Source: Candidatus Pantoea deserta | GTDB lineage: Bacteria > Pseudomonadota > Gammaproteobacteria > Enterobacterales > Enterobacteriaceae | NCBI RefSeq assembly: GCF_003813865.1 | Contig: NZ_RMVG01000003.1 | Coordinates: 124,001 to 188,000 of the forward strand | Direction of reading: 5' to 3' | Length of the DNA stretch: 64,000 nt | Shown: positions 19,318-28,024 of the stretch, in pieces | Position numbering within the stretch: the stretch's first letter is position 1 | How the letters are laid out: the number at the start of each line of letters is the position of its first letter | Notes under the pieces: model-generated | Seen by the model: the letters and a program-made list of their open reading frames with translations, nothing else | Database searches by the model: none | Told to the model about the DNA's origin: nothing | Translations under genes and position numbers: made by a program

Positions 19318-19944
19318 CTAAAGCGTCTTTGCCACCATGCCAAACGCGGCCAGCATCATAATACATCCGGCCGAGCGGAAAAGGAGTCGCTGCGCTTTTG
19401 CACTGGTAAGGAGGTGGCGTATTCTCAGCGCGGCGAGAATAAAAACCGCGCCAACGCTCAGAAGGACCAGCACGGTAAGCGGCACCAGCATTCCCCCCCA
19501 TGTCTGTAATGAAACATTATCCATAGAGATAACAAGAGGCAGTATCGCCAGATAGAAAGCGATGGTTTTAGGGTTGCCGAGCGTGATGGTTAACCCTGAA
19601 AGCCAGGCAGATGCCAGTTGTCGTTTTGTCGCTTTCTGGTCAATGTTTACGGCCTGCGGCCGGTGACGCCAGAACTGCCATGCCAGCATGCATAAGTACA
19701 GGGCGGCAGCCCAGTTAATCAGCGTAAAGACGGAGGTGTAAGTATGAGCAATCACCGCCAGACCAAATACCGCAACAGATAAATAAATCAAATCGCCGAC
19801 AATGAGTCCGGCCAGCATCGTAAAGCCGGTTAGCGCGCCACTGCTTACGCTACGAGCGACCAGTGCGGTCATACCCGGTCCAGGGATTGCGGCGGCTAAA
19901 CCGAGCGCAGCCAGGTAAGAGATGATTTGAGCCGTTCCTGACAT
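19318..19944 (-). CDS. LysE/RhtB-family amino-acid exporter
   Basis: This 208-residue membrane protein of the LysE superfamily has the family marks PGPGM near residue 22 and GNPKTIAFYLAILP near 125, with about six hydrophobic segments. Such proteins export amino acids or their derivatives. It is the last gene of a minus-strand group that includes an ornithine-cyclodeaminase homologue 36 bases upstream, and an Lrp-type regulator lies at the far end in the opposite direction. This combination is typical for amino-acid-responsive export; the substrate is unknown. Confidence 0.88.
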   Translation of the reverse strand: MSGTAQIISYLAALGLAAAIPGPGMTALVARSVSSGALTGFTMLAGLIVGDLIYLSVAVFGLAVIAHTYTSVFTLINWAAALYLCMLAWQFWRHRPQAVNIDQKATKRQLASAWLSGLTITLGNPKTIAFYLAILPLVISMDNVSLQTWGGMLVPLTVLVLLSVGAVFILAALRIRHLLTSAKAQRLLFRSAGCIMMLAAFGMVAKTL

Positions 19945-19980
19945 AATGATTCCTGTCGAAATGAAATGCGGGAAGATAAG

Positions 19981-20952
19981 TTAATCGGGGTTGTTGTTCA
20001 TCGATGTCTTGTTCCAGGCAACGACCGATCGGGCAAAGACCAGATCCTGAACGGCAAGCCCCACGGACTTAAACAGGGTTCTCCGGGGCTTAAGTGCTGT
20101 AGGACGAATCTCTGACGTAAGCAACTCTCCTGTTTCCGTTCCCGGATTGTCCTGGGATAAAAAACCCTGTTGTTTTGCCTGTTGCAGACAGCTGGAGGAA
20201 TGCCAGACGGACTCTCTGGAATCAACGTACAGCTCAGCCGCGGCATAGATGTCAGGGCTTATTTCCTGAAAACCGGGCGCTGAAGCGCCAACGGCGTTGA
20301 TATGACAATGAGCAGGCAGATCGCGGGAGCTGAGAAAGGGCGCATTTGATGCCGTTACGGTACAGATGATGTCCGCATCCGAGATGGCCTGAGCGGGCGT
20401 CATCGCGACTGTGACGGGGAGTCCTGAGTGCTGCCGACACCAGTCTGCAAATACCGACGCGCTTGCTGCGCTTCTTCCCCAGACGGAAATATGCCGGAGC
20501 GGGCGAACTGCCATCATCATCTGCACGTGTTTTCTGGCCTGGACCCCCGTGCCCAGCACAGCAAGATGGCTGGCATTTTGCGCAGCCAGCATCTCCGTTG
20601 CCAGCGCAGAGGCAGCCGCAGTACGTAATTCCGTTACTGAGGCTGCATCAACAAGGACTATATCGCCCTTATCGGAAGCATCATAAAGCAGAATGCAACC
20701 TTCATGAGACGTATGCCTGTCGCTGTGGCTGAAATCTACCTTGACCGTTTTTAGGCCAAACCCAGCATAGGGCCCTTCTTCAATACAGGCGGGCATCGTG
20801 CCCATCAGAGAGCCTTTCCCGGAAGCGATAACGCTGCGCAGCGTCTGTTTAACTTTTCCCCGGCTCACCAGGATAAAAGCGTCCCGGCTCAACTGTAGAC
20901 ATTTCAGCGGAGATAAAGCCTGCTCAACCTGCTTACGACTAATGAATTGCAT
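19981..20952 (-). CDS. Ornithine cyclodeaminase / mu-crystallin family protein
   Basis: This 323-residue NAD(P)-binding protein of the OCD/mu-crystallin family has GFGLKTVKVDF, LLYDASDKGDIVLVDAASVT, the ELRTAAASALAT segment and the Rossmann motif LGTGVQARKH, followed by NAVGAS near the active site. Family members include ornithine cyclodeaminase, alanine dehydrogenase and ketimine reductases, so the reaction is not certain. Its start (ATG 20952) has only a weak ribosome site. It is probably co-transcribed with the LysE gene downstream. Confidence 0.85.
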   Translation of the reverse strand: MQFISRKQVEQALSPLKCLQLSRDAFILVSRGKVKQTLRSVIASGKGSLMGTMPACIEEGPYAGFGLKTVKVDFSHSDRHTSHEGCILLYDASDKGDIVLVDAASVTELRTAAASALATEMLAAQNASHLAVLGTGVQARKHVQMMMAVRPLRHISVWGRSAASASVFADWCRQHSGLPVTVAMTPAQAISDADIICTVTASNAPFLSSRDLPAHCHINAVGASAPGFQEISPDIYAAAELYVDSRESVWHSSSCLQQAKQQGFLSQDNPGTETGELLTSEIRPTALKPRRTLFKSVGLAVQDLVFARSVVAWNKTSMNNNPD

Positions 20953-21082
20953 GGCGAATATCCGTCTTTATTGCGTGGACGCGAGCTGAAACTGAGGCTC
21001 AATCTGCGTCTGCGCGATGCTATTGAGCAGCGTTGACATCGTTTTCTGCGCTACCGTTGGCTCAGAAATTATTTACCCTGGA

Positions 21083-21505
21083 TCATTTATAGAGCGGGAG
21101 ATTCCCGGTCATCTTTGTAACTTTCTTTTTAGGACCAATGATTCCAATCGCTACCAGCTCAATATTATTACTTTTTACTGAGGATATTTTTTCACCATAC
21201 TCTTCATAGGTTCTGCATGACTGTGCCAGCGCGCTAAAAGGCATAGCATAAATATCATCATCACTTTCAGCACTGGCCTGTATTTCCCGCAGATATTCAC
21301 CTGAAGCCAGCAAAACAGGAAGCGGAGCGTAAATCACCCCTGGGTAATTGACATCATCAAGGCTTTGCATATCTGGGCCAACAAGATTTTCTACGGTGCG
21401 TCCAAAGCTAATGCCAATAACGCTTGCCGCATTCATAGCAAGACCGGCTGGAAGGTCTTTATCAATAATAATCGTACAGCGATGTTGGCTTGCGTCAAAT
21501 TTCAT
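21083..21505 (-). CDS. DUF2000 family protein
   Basis: This 140-residue protein matches the DUF2000 family, which has a peptidyl-tRNA-hydrolase-like fold. Typical parts are IIIDKDLPAGLAMNAASVIG, LVGPDMQSLDD and the HPG-like YPGVIYAPLPVL segment. Its biochemical role is not known. It lies between the cyclodeaminase homologue and a damaged Dabb gene on the same strand and probably belongs to the same operon. Base composition is lower in GC than the flanking core genes. Confidence 0.75.
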   Translation of the reverse strand: MKFDASQHRCTIIIDKDLPAGLAMNAASVIGISFGRTVENLVGPDMQSLDDVNYPGVIYAPLPVLLASGEYLREIQASAESDDDIYAMPFSALAQSCRTYEEYGEKISSVKSNNIELVAIGIIGPKKKVTKMTGNLPLYK

Positions 21506-21534
21506 CTTTCATCCTCAACTCTACACAAATTTTC

Positions 21535-21891
21535 TCAACGGGCGTTGGGCAGGTCATTTAATACAGAGAGCAAACCACTGTTCAGCGTAAAGTCACTGGG
21601 CAGCTCAATATCTACAACTTTCCAGTCTGTGATAGATCGCCATTTTGCGACGCCTTACTGGTGATCAGGGTGGGTAATATAAGAATCAAGATCTTTACGG
21701 TTTTCGAACAGGCTAATCACGACGAAATCTGCGGCTATATCTCGCTTTGTGGTGTTTCTGCCGCAGCTCCATCCTTTTATTTCACCAATGTGATTTGGAT
21801 GGGCTCGCGTTGCTCTTTCTGCATTGATGGCTTCCAGGGATGCCCAGCTCCATGAGTTCCTGAAAGTAAAAGTGACGATATGCATTAACAT
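21535..21891 (-). pseudogene. Dabb (A/B barrel) domain gene with in-frame stop
   Basis: The frame from ATG 21891 (or 21885) encodes a Dabb stress-responsive barrel start, MHIVTFTF, and continues to YITHPDHQ, then meets TAA at 21655-21657. The same frame stays open beyond it through GVAKWRSITDWKVVDIE to TGA at 21535-21537, which is how Dabb domains normally continue after the HPxHQ motif. One nonsense change therefore splits an otherwise intact gene of about 118 codons. A sequencing error or stop readthrough is possible. The neighbours suggest it was the first gene of the islet operon. Confidence 0.7.
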
Positions 21892-22054
21892 AAGATTGAG
21901 TTTTCTCCTTATGCTGCTTGAGATGATTCATTAAAAAGGCGAATTTATTATGCAGCAGCGAAATGGAAAAATGTTACCTATATCATTTACTAAATGCTGA
22001 ATTTTGGGTAAAAACTACCTCTTGCCGCCCCTACAGAGAAAGGAGTTTCCCCAT

Positions 22055-22528
22055 ATGGCGCTTGGTCCGACAGATATGAAAATCCTCAAGATTTTACAAG
22101 ACGATGCGCGTGTAACTAATCAGGAACTGGCGGAGAAGATAAACATTTCAGCCTCTCCTTGCTGGCGCAAAGTACGCAAGCTCGAAGAAGATGAAGTGAT
22201 TCAGGGCTATCGGGCTGTTCTCGATCGTAAAAAAATCGGTCTGGGTGTAATGGTGTTCATTCGGGTCGCCATTGACAGCCATAGTGAAGCGGAGGCCAGG
22301 AAATTTGAAGAAGAGGTGACCGCGCTGGAGGATGTAGTTGCCTGCTATAGCATCGGCGGTGATGCCGACTTTCTGCTACAGGTCGTGGCGTCGGATTTGG
22401 ACTACTATGCTGATTTTGCCATGTCAGTGATCCGCAGACTGCCAGGAATTAAAGAGATGCAGAGTATGTTTGTGCTTAAAGAGATCAAACCACTCGTCAC
22501 TTATCCTGTAAAGAAACTCTCTGAGTAG
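22055..22528 (+). CDS. Lrp/AsnC-family transcriptional regulator
   Basis: This 157-residue regulator has an N-terminal winged helix (DMKILKILQDDARVTNQELA then ISASPCWRKVRKLEE) and a C-terminal RAM ligand-binding domain (VACYSIGGDADFLLQVVA). ATG 22055 is chosen because AAGGAG sits about ten bases upstream and the helix-turn-helix then begins in register; the frame is open 51 bases further up. It is divergent from the Dabb/DUF2000/OCD/LysE group, and the AT-rich 160-base space between them is the natural place for its operators. It probably controls that group in response to an amino acid. Confidence 0.9.
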   Translation: MALGPTDMKILKILQDDARVTNQELAEKINISASPCWRKVRKLEEDEVIQGYRAVLDRKKIGLGVMVFIRVAIDSHSEAEARKFEEEVTALEDVVACYSIGGDADFLLQVVASDLDYYADFAMSVIRRLPGIKEMQSMFVLKEIKPLVTYPVKKLSE

Positions 22529-22813
22529 GCTGGGGCTGCCGGGATAGTTCAGGACCAGGAGGCTCTGAATTAGCTAAAAGATACACACCTTTGGAAGCGG
22601 AAATCTTGCAGCGTGTTTTGGATGGTTTGCAGCTACGGATTTGGCGTAGGTAAGAGAGATATGCGGATTATGCCCTCATCAAGCCATCATAACCCTAAAC
22701 CTGCTTACCAGACTTCCCCGATGCAGAAAGTAAACGATAAACGCATCGGGAAATTGTTTCACACTACCGCCTGAAATCTGATTCACATCAGCATTCGCAA
22801 CCGCCATGAAAAC

Positions 22814-22846
22814 AAAAAGCCCGCTCAGGTTTCCCTGAGCGGGCTT
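22814..22846 (-). terminator. Terminator of the tRNA-Asn gene
   Basis: On the minus strand AAGCCCGCTCAGG pairs with CCTGAGCGGGCTT around a short TTT-type loop and is followed by a run of T residues. It lies ten bases after the tRNA 3' end. A near-identical copy is at 19164-19196. Confidence 0.9.
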
Positions 22847-22855
22847 CTCTAAATA

Positions 22856-22931
22856 TGGCTCCTCTGACTGGACTCGAACCAGTGACATACGGATTAACAG
22901 TCCGCCGTTCTACCGACTGAACTACAGAGGA
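22856..22931 (-). tRNA. tRNA-Asn (GUU)
   Basis: The 76-base minus-strand gene folds as a full cloverleaf. The acceptor stem is TCCTCTG with CAGAGGA, the anticodon loop reads CTGTTAA with GTT, the T-arm has CTGGTTCGAGTCCAG, and CCA is encoded. mtfA follows on its upstream side as in E. coli. It is the likely historical target for the adjoining islet. Confidence 0.98.
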
Positions 22932-23034
22932 ATCGTTTCGATGGGGCGCATATTAATGGCAGCGCGCCGGGGTGTCAACAGCAAAAAACACATTAGCATT
23001 CAACTGGCTAGCTTTGCAGCAAAGCGATCGCGGA

Positions 23035-23811
23035 TTAAGCGGGGTAGGGCGAATTTTGCGCAAAACGCGGTAGCGGATGCTGTCGATAAAACTGGCTTAA
23101 GTGGCGATACATCGCCGGGAAGCGTTCCGCCAGCAGCTGCGGCGCGGTAAAAAAGTATTCGGACAAAACGGCAAAGCATTCGGCCGGGTCGCTGGCGGCA
23201 TAGGGATCGATGGTCGCCGCCTGCTCGCCGACCAGCTCGACCTCGTTTTCAATCTCGTCCATTGTCGTCCGCAGGTCTTTTTCCCACTGCGCGACGTCGC
23301 GCAGCGGCATCACGGGAATACCGCTGGTATAGCCGCGACCGCGCGCGTCCAGCTTGTGCGCCACTTCATGGATAACCAGGTTATAGCCGGACAGGTCGAA
23401 AGCATCCTGGAGGTCAAGCAGGTTCAGCACAATGGGTCCCTGCGTCCAGCTCTGGCCCGCATGGATGGCGGCAGCATGATGAACCAGACCCTGCTCATCT
23501 TCCCAGCTGTCGGCAACCTTAAACGGTTCCGGGTAAATCAGCACATCGTGAAAACCATCCAGCCATTCCAGACCCAGTTTGAGCACTGGCAGGCAAAACA
23601 GCAGGGCGATGCGTACGCTGCGCAGCGCATCGAGTTCGACATCCTGTAGCGGCACCAGCTTTTTCTGCTGAAGAAAACGCTGCGCCATCGCAATCAGCGC
23701 CTGCTGTTCCTCTTCATCCAGCCAGCTAAACACCGGTTTTGCCAGCCCCTGCTGCCAGGGCAAATCGGCGACAGCAGTGCGGTTATCGTTTTTCCACGGC
23801 CATTTGAACAT
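23035..23811 (-). CDS. mtfA: Zinc metallopeptidase / Mlc titration factor A
   Basis: This 258-residue cytoplasmic zinc peptidase matches E. coli MtfA (YeeI), which binds the glucose repressor Mlc and so affects ptsG expression. The gluzincin motif HEVAHK (HExxH) is present and a downstream Glu is available in the [10 protein letters not shown] region. The N-terminal FKWPWKN and C-terminal HPLPRFAQ are typical. It lies next to tRNA-Asn as in E. coli. Confidence 0.95.
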   Translation of the reverse strand: MFKWPWKNDNRTAVADLPWQQGLAKPVFSWLDEEEQQALIAMAQRFLQQKKLVPLQDVELDALRSVRIALLFCLPVLKLGLEWLDGFHDVLIYPEPFKVADSWEDEQGLVHHAAAIHAGQSWTQGPIVLNLLDLQDAFDLSGYNLVIHEVAHKLDARGRGYTSGIPVMPLRDVAQWEKDLRTTMDEIENEVELVGEQAATIDPYAASDPAECFAVLSEYFFTAPQLLAERFPAMYRHLSQFYRQHPLPRFAQNSPYPA

Positions 23812-23968
23812 CGCTGTACTCGCTGATGAATTATCCGCGCTATCCTGAAGCCAGAAAAAATGCCAGCATCCGCAGGGGCGCTGGCACGAGATTTCGCTAC
23901 AGGGATGAAAGCTATCTATTCAACCGCTTAGCATGCAATTTGTCTGTGATTCAACCCGCAAAGCGAAC

Positions 23969-24646
23969 TTATTCGCGCTCCACGCGCGCAAATTCAATCA
24001 CCCAGACCCAGGGATTCACTTCCCAGCTGGTGGCGCCGTACTGCTTTTGCCAGGCTTTGCGATAGGCCTCTTTTGGCGACTCCGCATTCATGTTCATAGT
24101 GAAGAAATTATTCAGGAAGTGGGAATCAGTCTGCACCCCTTCCGCCATAATGTCATCTTCACTGATGTCCTGAATTTTCTCCGCCCGCACGGCTGTGATT
24201 TGCAGATTGATCCGGCTCGCCCAGCGCGGCATGTGAATCGCGGTCTGCCAGCCAAACTGATCGGCTTCCAGCCCGCCCTGAGCGTGATGTCCCAGTTCAT
24301 TATTATCGGCGCGGTACTGACAAAACTGCGGCAAACGGAAGGGGACGGGATCGCGCTCATACTCTGCCAGATCGCTTTCCGGCACGATGGGACCGCGCCA
24401 TGTTTCGCGCACCCATAAAATATCGCCCGGCTTGCCATAGGGACAGTGCTGGCTGATGTCAGCCATCGACATTAATTTGTAACCGTGCAGATGGTTAGCG
24501 TTGACGTCAAAAGCATGTACGCCTTCATGATGATCCTGACCTGGGCCAAAAGCCTGCGTTTTCATAATGCGTCGGGTCTGGGTTTGCTGGCCAACCAACA
24601 GGGCGCGAACCCGCTGTTCGGAAAAAAGAATCGGCCGTTCTTTCAT
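23969..24646 (-). CDS. Phage-type ASCH-like protein of unknown function
   Basis: This 225-residue protein belongs to a family common in enterobacterial prophages, often called morphogenetic protein without good evidence. The conserved pattern is MKERPILFSEQRVRALL and QTQTRR near the start, then GKPGDILWVRETW, MPRWASRINLQI, and ISEDDIMAEGV, a layout resembling an ASCH/PUA fold that binds RNA. No other phage gene adjoins it, so it is a lone cargo gene in the mtfA-yedJ interval. Function is unknown. Confidence 0.7.
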   Translation of the reverse strand: MKERPILFSEQRVRALLVGQQTQTRRIMKTQAFGPGQDHHEGVHAFDVNANHLHGYKLMSMADISQHCPYGKPGDILWVRETWRGPIVPESDLAEYERDPVPFRLPQFCQYRADNNELGHHAQGGLEADQFGWQTAIHMPRWASRINLQITAVRAEKIQDISEDDIMAEGVQTDSHFLNNFFTMNMNAESPKEAYRKAWQKQYGATSWEVNPWVWVIEFARVERE

Positions 24647-24660
24647 TGATTACCTCTGAA

Positions 24661-25250
24661 TATACATAGAACCCGGTTGACACGCGTGAAACCGCCGTCT
24701 TACGCCTGCGCTCAGGCTTGGTGGTTTTACATCAATCTGCTTAATAATTTGTCGCCTTACTGCTGGGGCAACGCGGCAAGTTTTTCGTTATGAAAAGCGA
24801 AAATGCAAAAACCGCACCAGACCGAGTCTATAAAGTGGTCCCTTACCTGGTATAGCCCGGATACAGTACGTTATATCGGCCGTATTGAAAACCTTTTCAG
24901 ATTTTTTCACCTTCACAAAGCAGAAATGTGCCATTTGGGGATAAAAAATTCCCCCGCACAGGGTGAAAGCCGTGCGGGTCTGTAGCCACCATGTGGTCAG
25001 AGATATTAATAAGATTCGCTTAAGGTAATTAATATGGGGAAATGCTGAAATTTTGTTAAATGCTGGGAAATCCCTTGAATTAGCGTTATAACTCGATTCC
25101 GCTCTCATTGTATTGCTGAGACGGTCTTATCACAGCGCAGTCAAACCACCCTGTGTCAAAAATTTGTCATCGGCCAGTCGGTAAGATGACGTCCCACTGC
25201 GTACGGTCTGACGTAAACACCGTACCCAAACCTTAACAGGGAGATAAGCC
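24661..25250. other. Gene-free interval with a large hairpin
   Basis: No supported gene lies in these 590 bases. A hairpin at 24689-24728 has an outer stem (AAACCGCC with GGTGGTTT, one wobble) and a perfect inner stem (GCCTG with CAGGC) and ends in TTTT on the plus strand, so it could be a terminator or structured RNA. The rest is AT-rich; the yedJ promoter is presumably near its right end. Confidence 0.4.
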
Positions 25251-25949
25251 ATGTCGCTCTCACTCTGGCAAACGCGCTTCGAAAGCTGGTTTCAAATTAA
25301 CTGGGTCCACGATGATAAAGCGCATGATATTGCTCACCTGCGCCGCGTCTGGATGAGCGCACAGCGCATTATGGCAGGCAGCGATGCCAGCCCGCTGGTG
25401 ATCCTCACGGCCTGCTACTTTCACGATGTGGTTAACCTGCCTAAAAATCACCCTGAACGTCATCTTGCCTCAACCTATGCCGCAAAAGAGACCGCGCGCA
25501 TCCTGAAGCAGGATTTCCCGGATTTTCCTGCCTCGCTGATCCCGGCGGTGGCCCATGCGGTAAAAGCCCACAGTTTTAGCGCAGCCATTACGCCTGAAAC
25601 GCTTGAGGCAAAAATCGTGCAGGACGCCGACCGACTGGAGTCGCTGGGCGCGATCGGCCTGGCTCGCGTCTTTTACACCGCCGGGGCGCTTAACCGTCCG
25701 CTGTTCGACAATGAGGACCCGCTTGGCAAAATGCGCGAACTGAACGACGTTAACTGGACGCTCGACCATTTCCAGAAGAAGTTGCTGCGGCTGCCGGAAA
25801 CCATGCAAACCGAGACCGGCAGAGCGCTGGCGCAGCACAATGCTGACTTTCTGGTGCGCTATATGGCGAAGCTCTGCGCGGAGCTTCAGGGCAACCTCAC
25901 CAGTTTTGACGAGGCGGTACTGCGCGACTTTAGCCAGCTGCGCGCCTAA
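25251..25949 (+). CDS. yedJ: HD-domain phosphohydrolase YedJ
   Basis: This 232-residue HD-superfamily protein matches E. coli YedJ (AHDIAHLRRVW, TACYFHDVVNL, KIVQDADRLESLGAIGLARV, LAQHNADFLV). The metal ligands are the His of HLRRVW, the HD of YFHD and the Asp of QDADRLE. The natural substrate is unknown. AGGGAG precedes the ATG. It lies next to the dcm/vsr region as in E. coli. Confidence 0.93.
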   Translation: MSLSLWQTRFESWFQINWVHDDKAHDIAHLRRVWMSAQRIMAGSDASPLVILTACYFHDVVNLPKNHPERHLASTYAAKETARILKQDFPDFPASLIPAVAHAVKAHSFSAAITPETLEAKIVQDADRLESLGAIGLARVFYTAGALNRPLFDNEDPLGKMRELNDVNWTLDHFQKKLLRLPETMQTETGRALAQHNADFLVRYMAKLCAELQGNLTSFDEAVLRDFSQLRA

Positions 25950-26027
25950 TATTAAATTTTTATGACAGTATGTTAAACGACGGTTACTTCCGCTACGTTG
26001 TGGAAAAATAACGAAGGGAGTAATGGA

Positions 26028-26279
26028 ATGACTGAGACGGTAAATCTGACGATCAAAATTAATCCGGCGCTGAAGGAGCAGATCAAACAACGGGCGCTGG
26101 ATAATCAGATCTCAATGAGCCAGGAGATTGTTCAGCGACTGCAGGAGAGTCTGCTGCCGCCTACCGCAGCGGAGATAGACAATCAGGATACGGTAGAAGC
26201 CGCATCGAACGCCTTCTCGGCGGATGAAGTCAAACAGCTTCGCGCTCTGCTCAAGAAGCAGAGCAAGAAAAAGAAATAA
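26028..26279 (+). CDS. Arc-type ribbon-helix-helix DNA-binding protein
   Basis: This 83-residue protein starts with a short strand (TVNLTIKINPALKEQIKQ) and the helices SMSQEIVQRLQESL, the usual pattern of Arc/MetJ-like ribbon-helix-helix dimers. A Lys-rich tail (KKQSKKKK) could aid DNA contact. GGGAG lies eight bases before ATG 26028. A strong terminator follows directly. No toxin gene is adjacent, so it is more likely a stand-alone regulator than an antitoxin. Confidence 0.8.
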   Translation: MTETVNLTIKINPALKEQIKQRALDNQISMSQEIVQRLQESLLPPTAAEIDNQDTVEAASNAFSADEVKQLRALLKKQSKKKK

Positions 26280-26284
26280 GCAAG

Positions 26285-26308
26285 AACCCGTCGCAAGACG
26301 GGTTTTTT
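26285..26308 (+). terminator. Rho-independent terminator of the Arc-like gene
   Basis: ACCCGTC and GACGGGT form a perfect stem around GCAA and are followed by TTTTT, six bases after the stop. It also separates this gene from the convergent chemoreceptor gene. Confidence 0.92.
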
Positions 26309-26316
26309 ATGGCGGG

Positions 26317-27909
26317 TCAGAGAGGTCCAGTGTGAAACTGCCGCACGCTCTGCGCCAGCCGCGCCGCCTGCTGCTGTAACGCATCCGCCGCGCGCTGCTG
26401 CTCTATGCTCAGGTGCGCGCTGGAGTGAAGCGCTTCATCCAGTTTATGAATTTCGGCGGCGACAGCGGTAACGCGGCCGCTTTGCGCCGTCGCGTTCAGC
26501 TGGAGACTCTCCAGCTGGCCCGCAATCGCGCTCACTGCGCTGCTAATGGTTTGAAACAGCGCCTCCAGCATTTTGACCTTATCAAAGCCCTGCGTAACAT
26601 GCTGCTGCGTGTGCTGAATCAGACGCTCAATGCGCTGCGTTGAACCGCTACTCTGGCCGGAAAGCATGCCGATCTCTTTCGCCACCACGGCAAAACTGCG
26701 GCCGTAAGTCCCGGCGTGAGCAGACTCAATCGCCGCGTTTATCGCCAGCAGGCGGGTTTGCAGCGACAGATTCTCCAGCATATCGACAATCCCGGCAATA
26801 TCGCCTGAGGCCGTGACAATCTGACGCATCTGCGCTTCCATTTCGTCTACCCGCGAGACGCATTGCTGCATCAGCGTGTCGGCGTCATGCGCCTGCTGCG
26901 TTGCCTCGCGCGAGACCTGCGCGCCGGTTTCCATCTCTTCCGCTACCCGACGCAGCCGCTGTGACAAATGGGTAAAACTGGCGTTCTGCGACCGATGCTG
27001 CTCGCTGACGCGAGCATTGTGCTGCTGCATCTCGCCTGCGCCCGCCGCGACACTGGCGGCGATCAGGTTGATCTCCTGAACGATATGGCGCAGGCCCTGG
27101 CGCATCTCCGCGATGGCGCTAAACAGCTGTTGAGTCTCCTGCGACTGCGCGCGCACGGCTGGGGGCGAGGTCAGCAGGTCGCCAGTCGCGATCTGCTGTA
27201 GCTGGCGGCTGGCGCTGCGCAGCGGTGCAATCACGCCGCGCGTCAGCAGCACGCCGCCGATCAGCAGCAGCATAAACAGCAGCGCGCTGACGATCAGCGA
27301 CAGGTTACGGCTGTGGGTCATGGCTGCTAACGTGGTGCGGCTGGCCGCATCGAGTCGGGTATTGGCTGCCTGAATGTCGCTAAACCAGGCGTCATTAAAC
27401 TGCTGCTGATAAGCCTGCATCGGGACCATAAAAAAGGCGTCGATTTGGTTAGCCTTCAGCCCTTTTAGCTGCTCCTCCAGGCCCTGAGACAGCAGCGTAA
27501 AGCCTTGCGCCAGCGGGCTGTTCTCCTCGGCCTGATAGCGGGCAAACAGGGTTTTAGCCTGTTGCAGCGAGGTGCTGGCGCTGTCCGCCAGACTTTTCCA
27601 GCTGTCTACCGAGCCGCTCTGCTGATCCTGCATTAAATAGAGTCCAGCGCGGTGGCTGTTATCGCTGGCGGTTAACAGCTCAATTCGCGCCTTGTCGAGC
27701 AGTGCCAGTCTTTCCCGCAGCGAGGCGGACTGTCTGAGCGCGTGCTGCGTGTCTCTGACCTGCGCGGTAAGTAAGGCCATGCCTGACGACTGCAACAGGC
27801 AAAAAAGAACCACAAACAGCATAAAATTGCCGCGCAGGCTGCCGAGCCAGCCGGGAAGCGGCAGGCGAGGAAGAGAGAGGCGGCGTGAAAAAAGCGTGAA
27901 AGCGGACAT
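26317..27909 (-). CDS. Methyl-accepting chemotaxis-like protein with divergent signalling tip
   Basis: This inner-membrane receptor of about 530 residues has a first membrane segment near 30-50 (FMLFVVLFCLLQ), a helical periplasmic domain, a second segment near 205-230 (LLFMLLLIGGVLL), HAMP and a cytoplasmic helical hairpin. The hairpin tip reads NLSLQTRLLAINAAIESAHAGTYG's equivalent in shortened form, where canonical receptors have [20 protein letters not shown]; the usual Phe and Arg trimer contacts are replaced. There is no C-terminal NWETF-type pentapeptide. ATG 27909 is chosen over an upstream TTG; neither has a good ribosome site. It may act in a separate array or be non-chemotactic. 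Confidence 0.8.
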   Translation of the reverse strand: MSAFTLFSRRLSLPRLPLPGWLGSLRGNFMLFVVLFCLLQSSGMALLTAQVRDTQHALRQSASLRERLALLDKARIELLTASDNSHRAGLYLMQDQQSGSVDSWKSLADSASTSLQQAKTLFARYQAEENSPLAQGFTLLSQGLEEQLKGLKANQIDAFFMVPMQAYQQQFNDAWFSDIQAANTRLDAASRTTLAAMTHSRNLSLIVSALLFMLLLIGGVLLTRGVIAPLRSASRQLQQIATGDLLTSPPAVRAQSQETQQLFSAIAEMRQGLRHIVQEINLIAASVAAGAGEMQQHNARVSEQHRSQNASFTHLSQRLRRVAEEMETGAQVSREATQQAHDADTLMQQCVSRVDEMEAQMRQIVTASGDIAGIVDMLENLSLQTRLLAINAAIESAHAGTYGRSFAVVAKEIGMLSGQSSGSTQRIERLIQHTQQHVTQGFDKVKMLEALFQTISSAVSAIAGQLESLQLNATAQSGRVTAVAAEIHKLDEALHSSAHLSIEQQRAADALQQQAARLAQSVRQFHTGPL

Positions 27910-28024
27910 AGCGCAACCCAAAAATAAAAGCGAGTATTCGCCGGTTGCGTGACAACGATGTGACAGCAGGCGCCTGTGCCGAAAAACAGCACAATGCGCC
28001 TTTCTAAGCTAAACCCTGGCGCTG

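Noticed and set aside
20968..21072. Short open stretch without start (QKTMSTLLNSIAQTQIE) resembling the C-terminal end of a LacI-family regulator.
   Set aside because: Only 34 codons, no start codon, and the resemblance is too weak to call a pseudogene.
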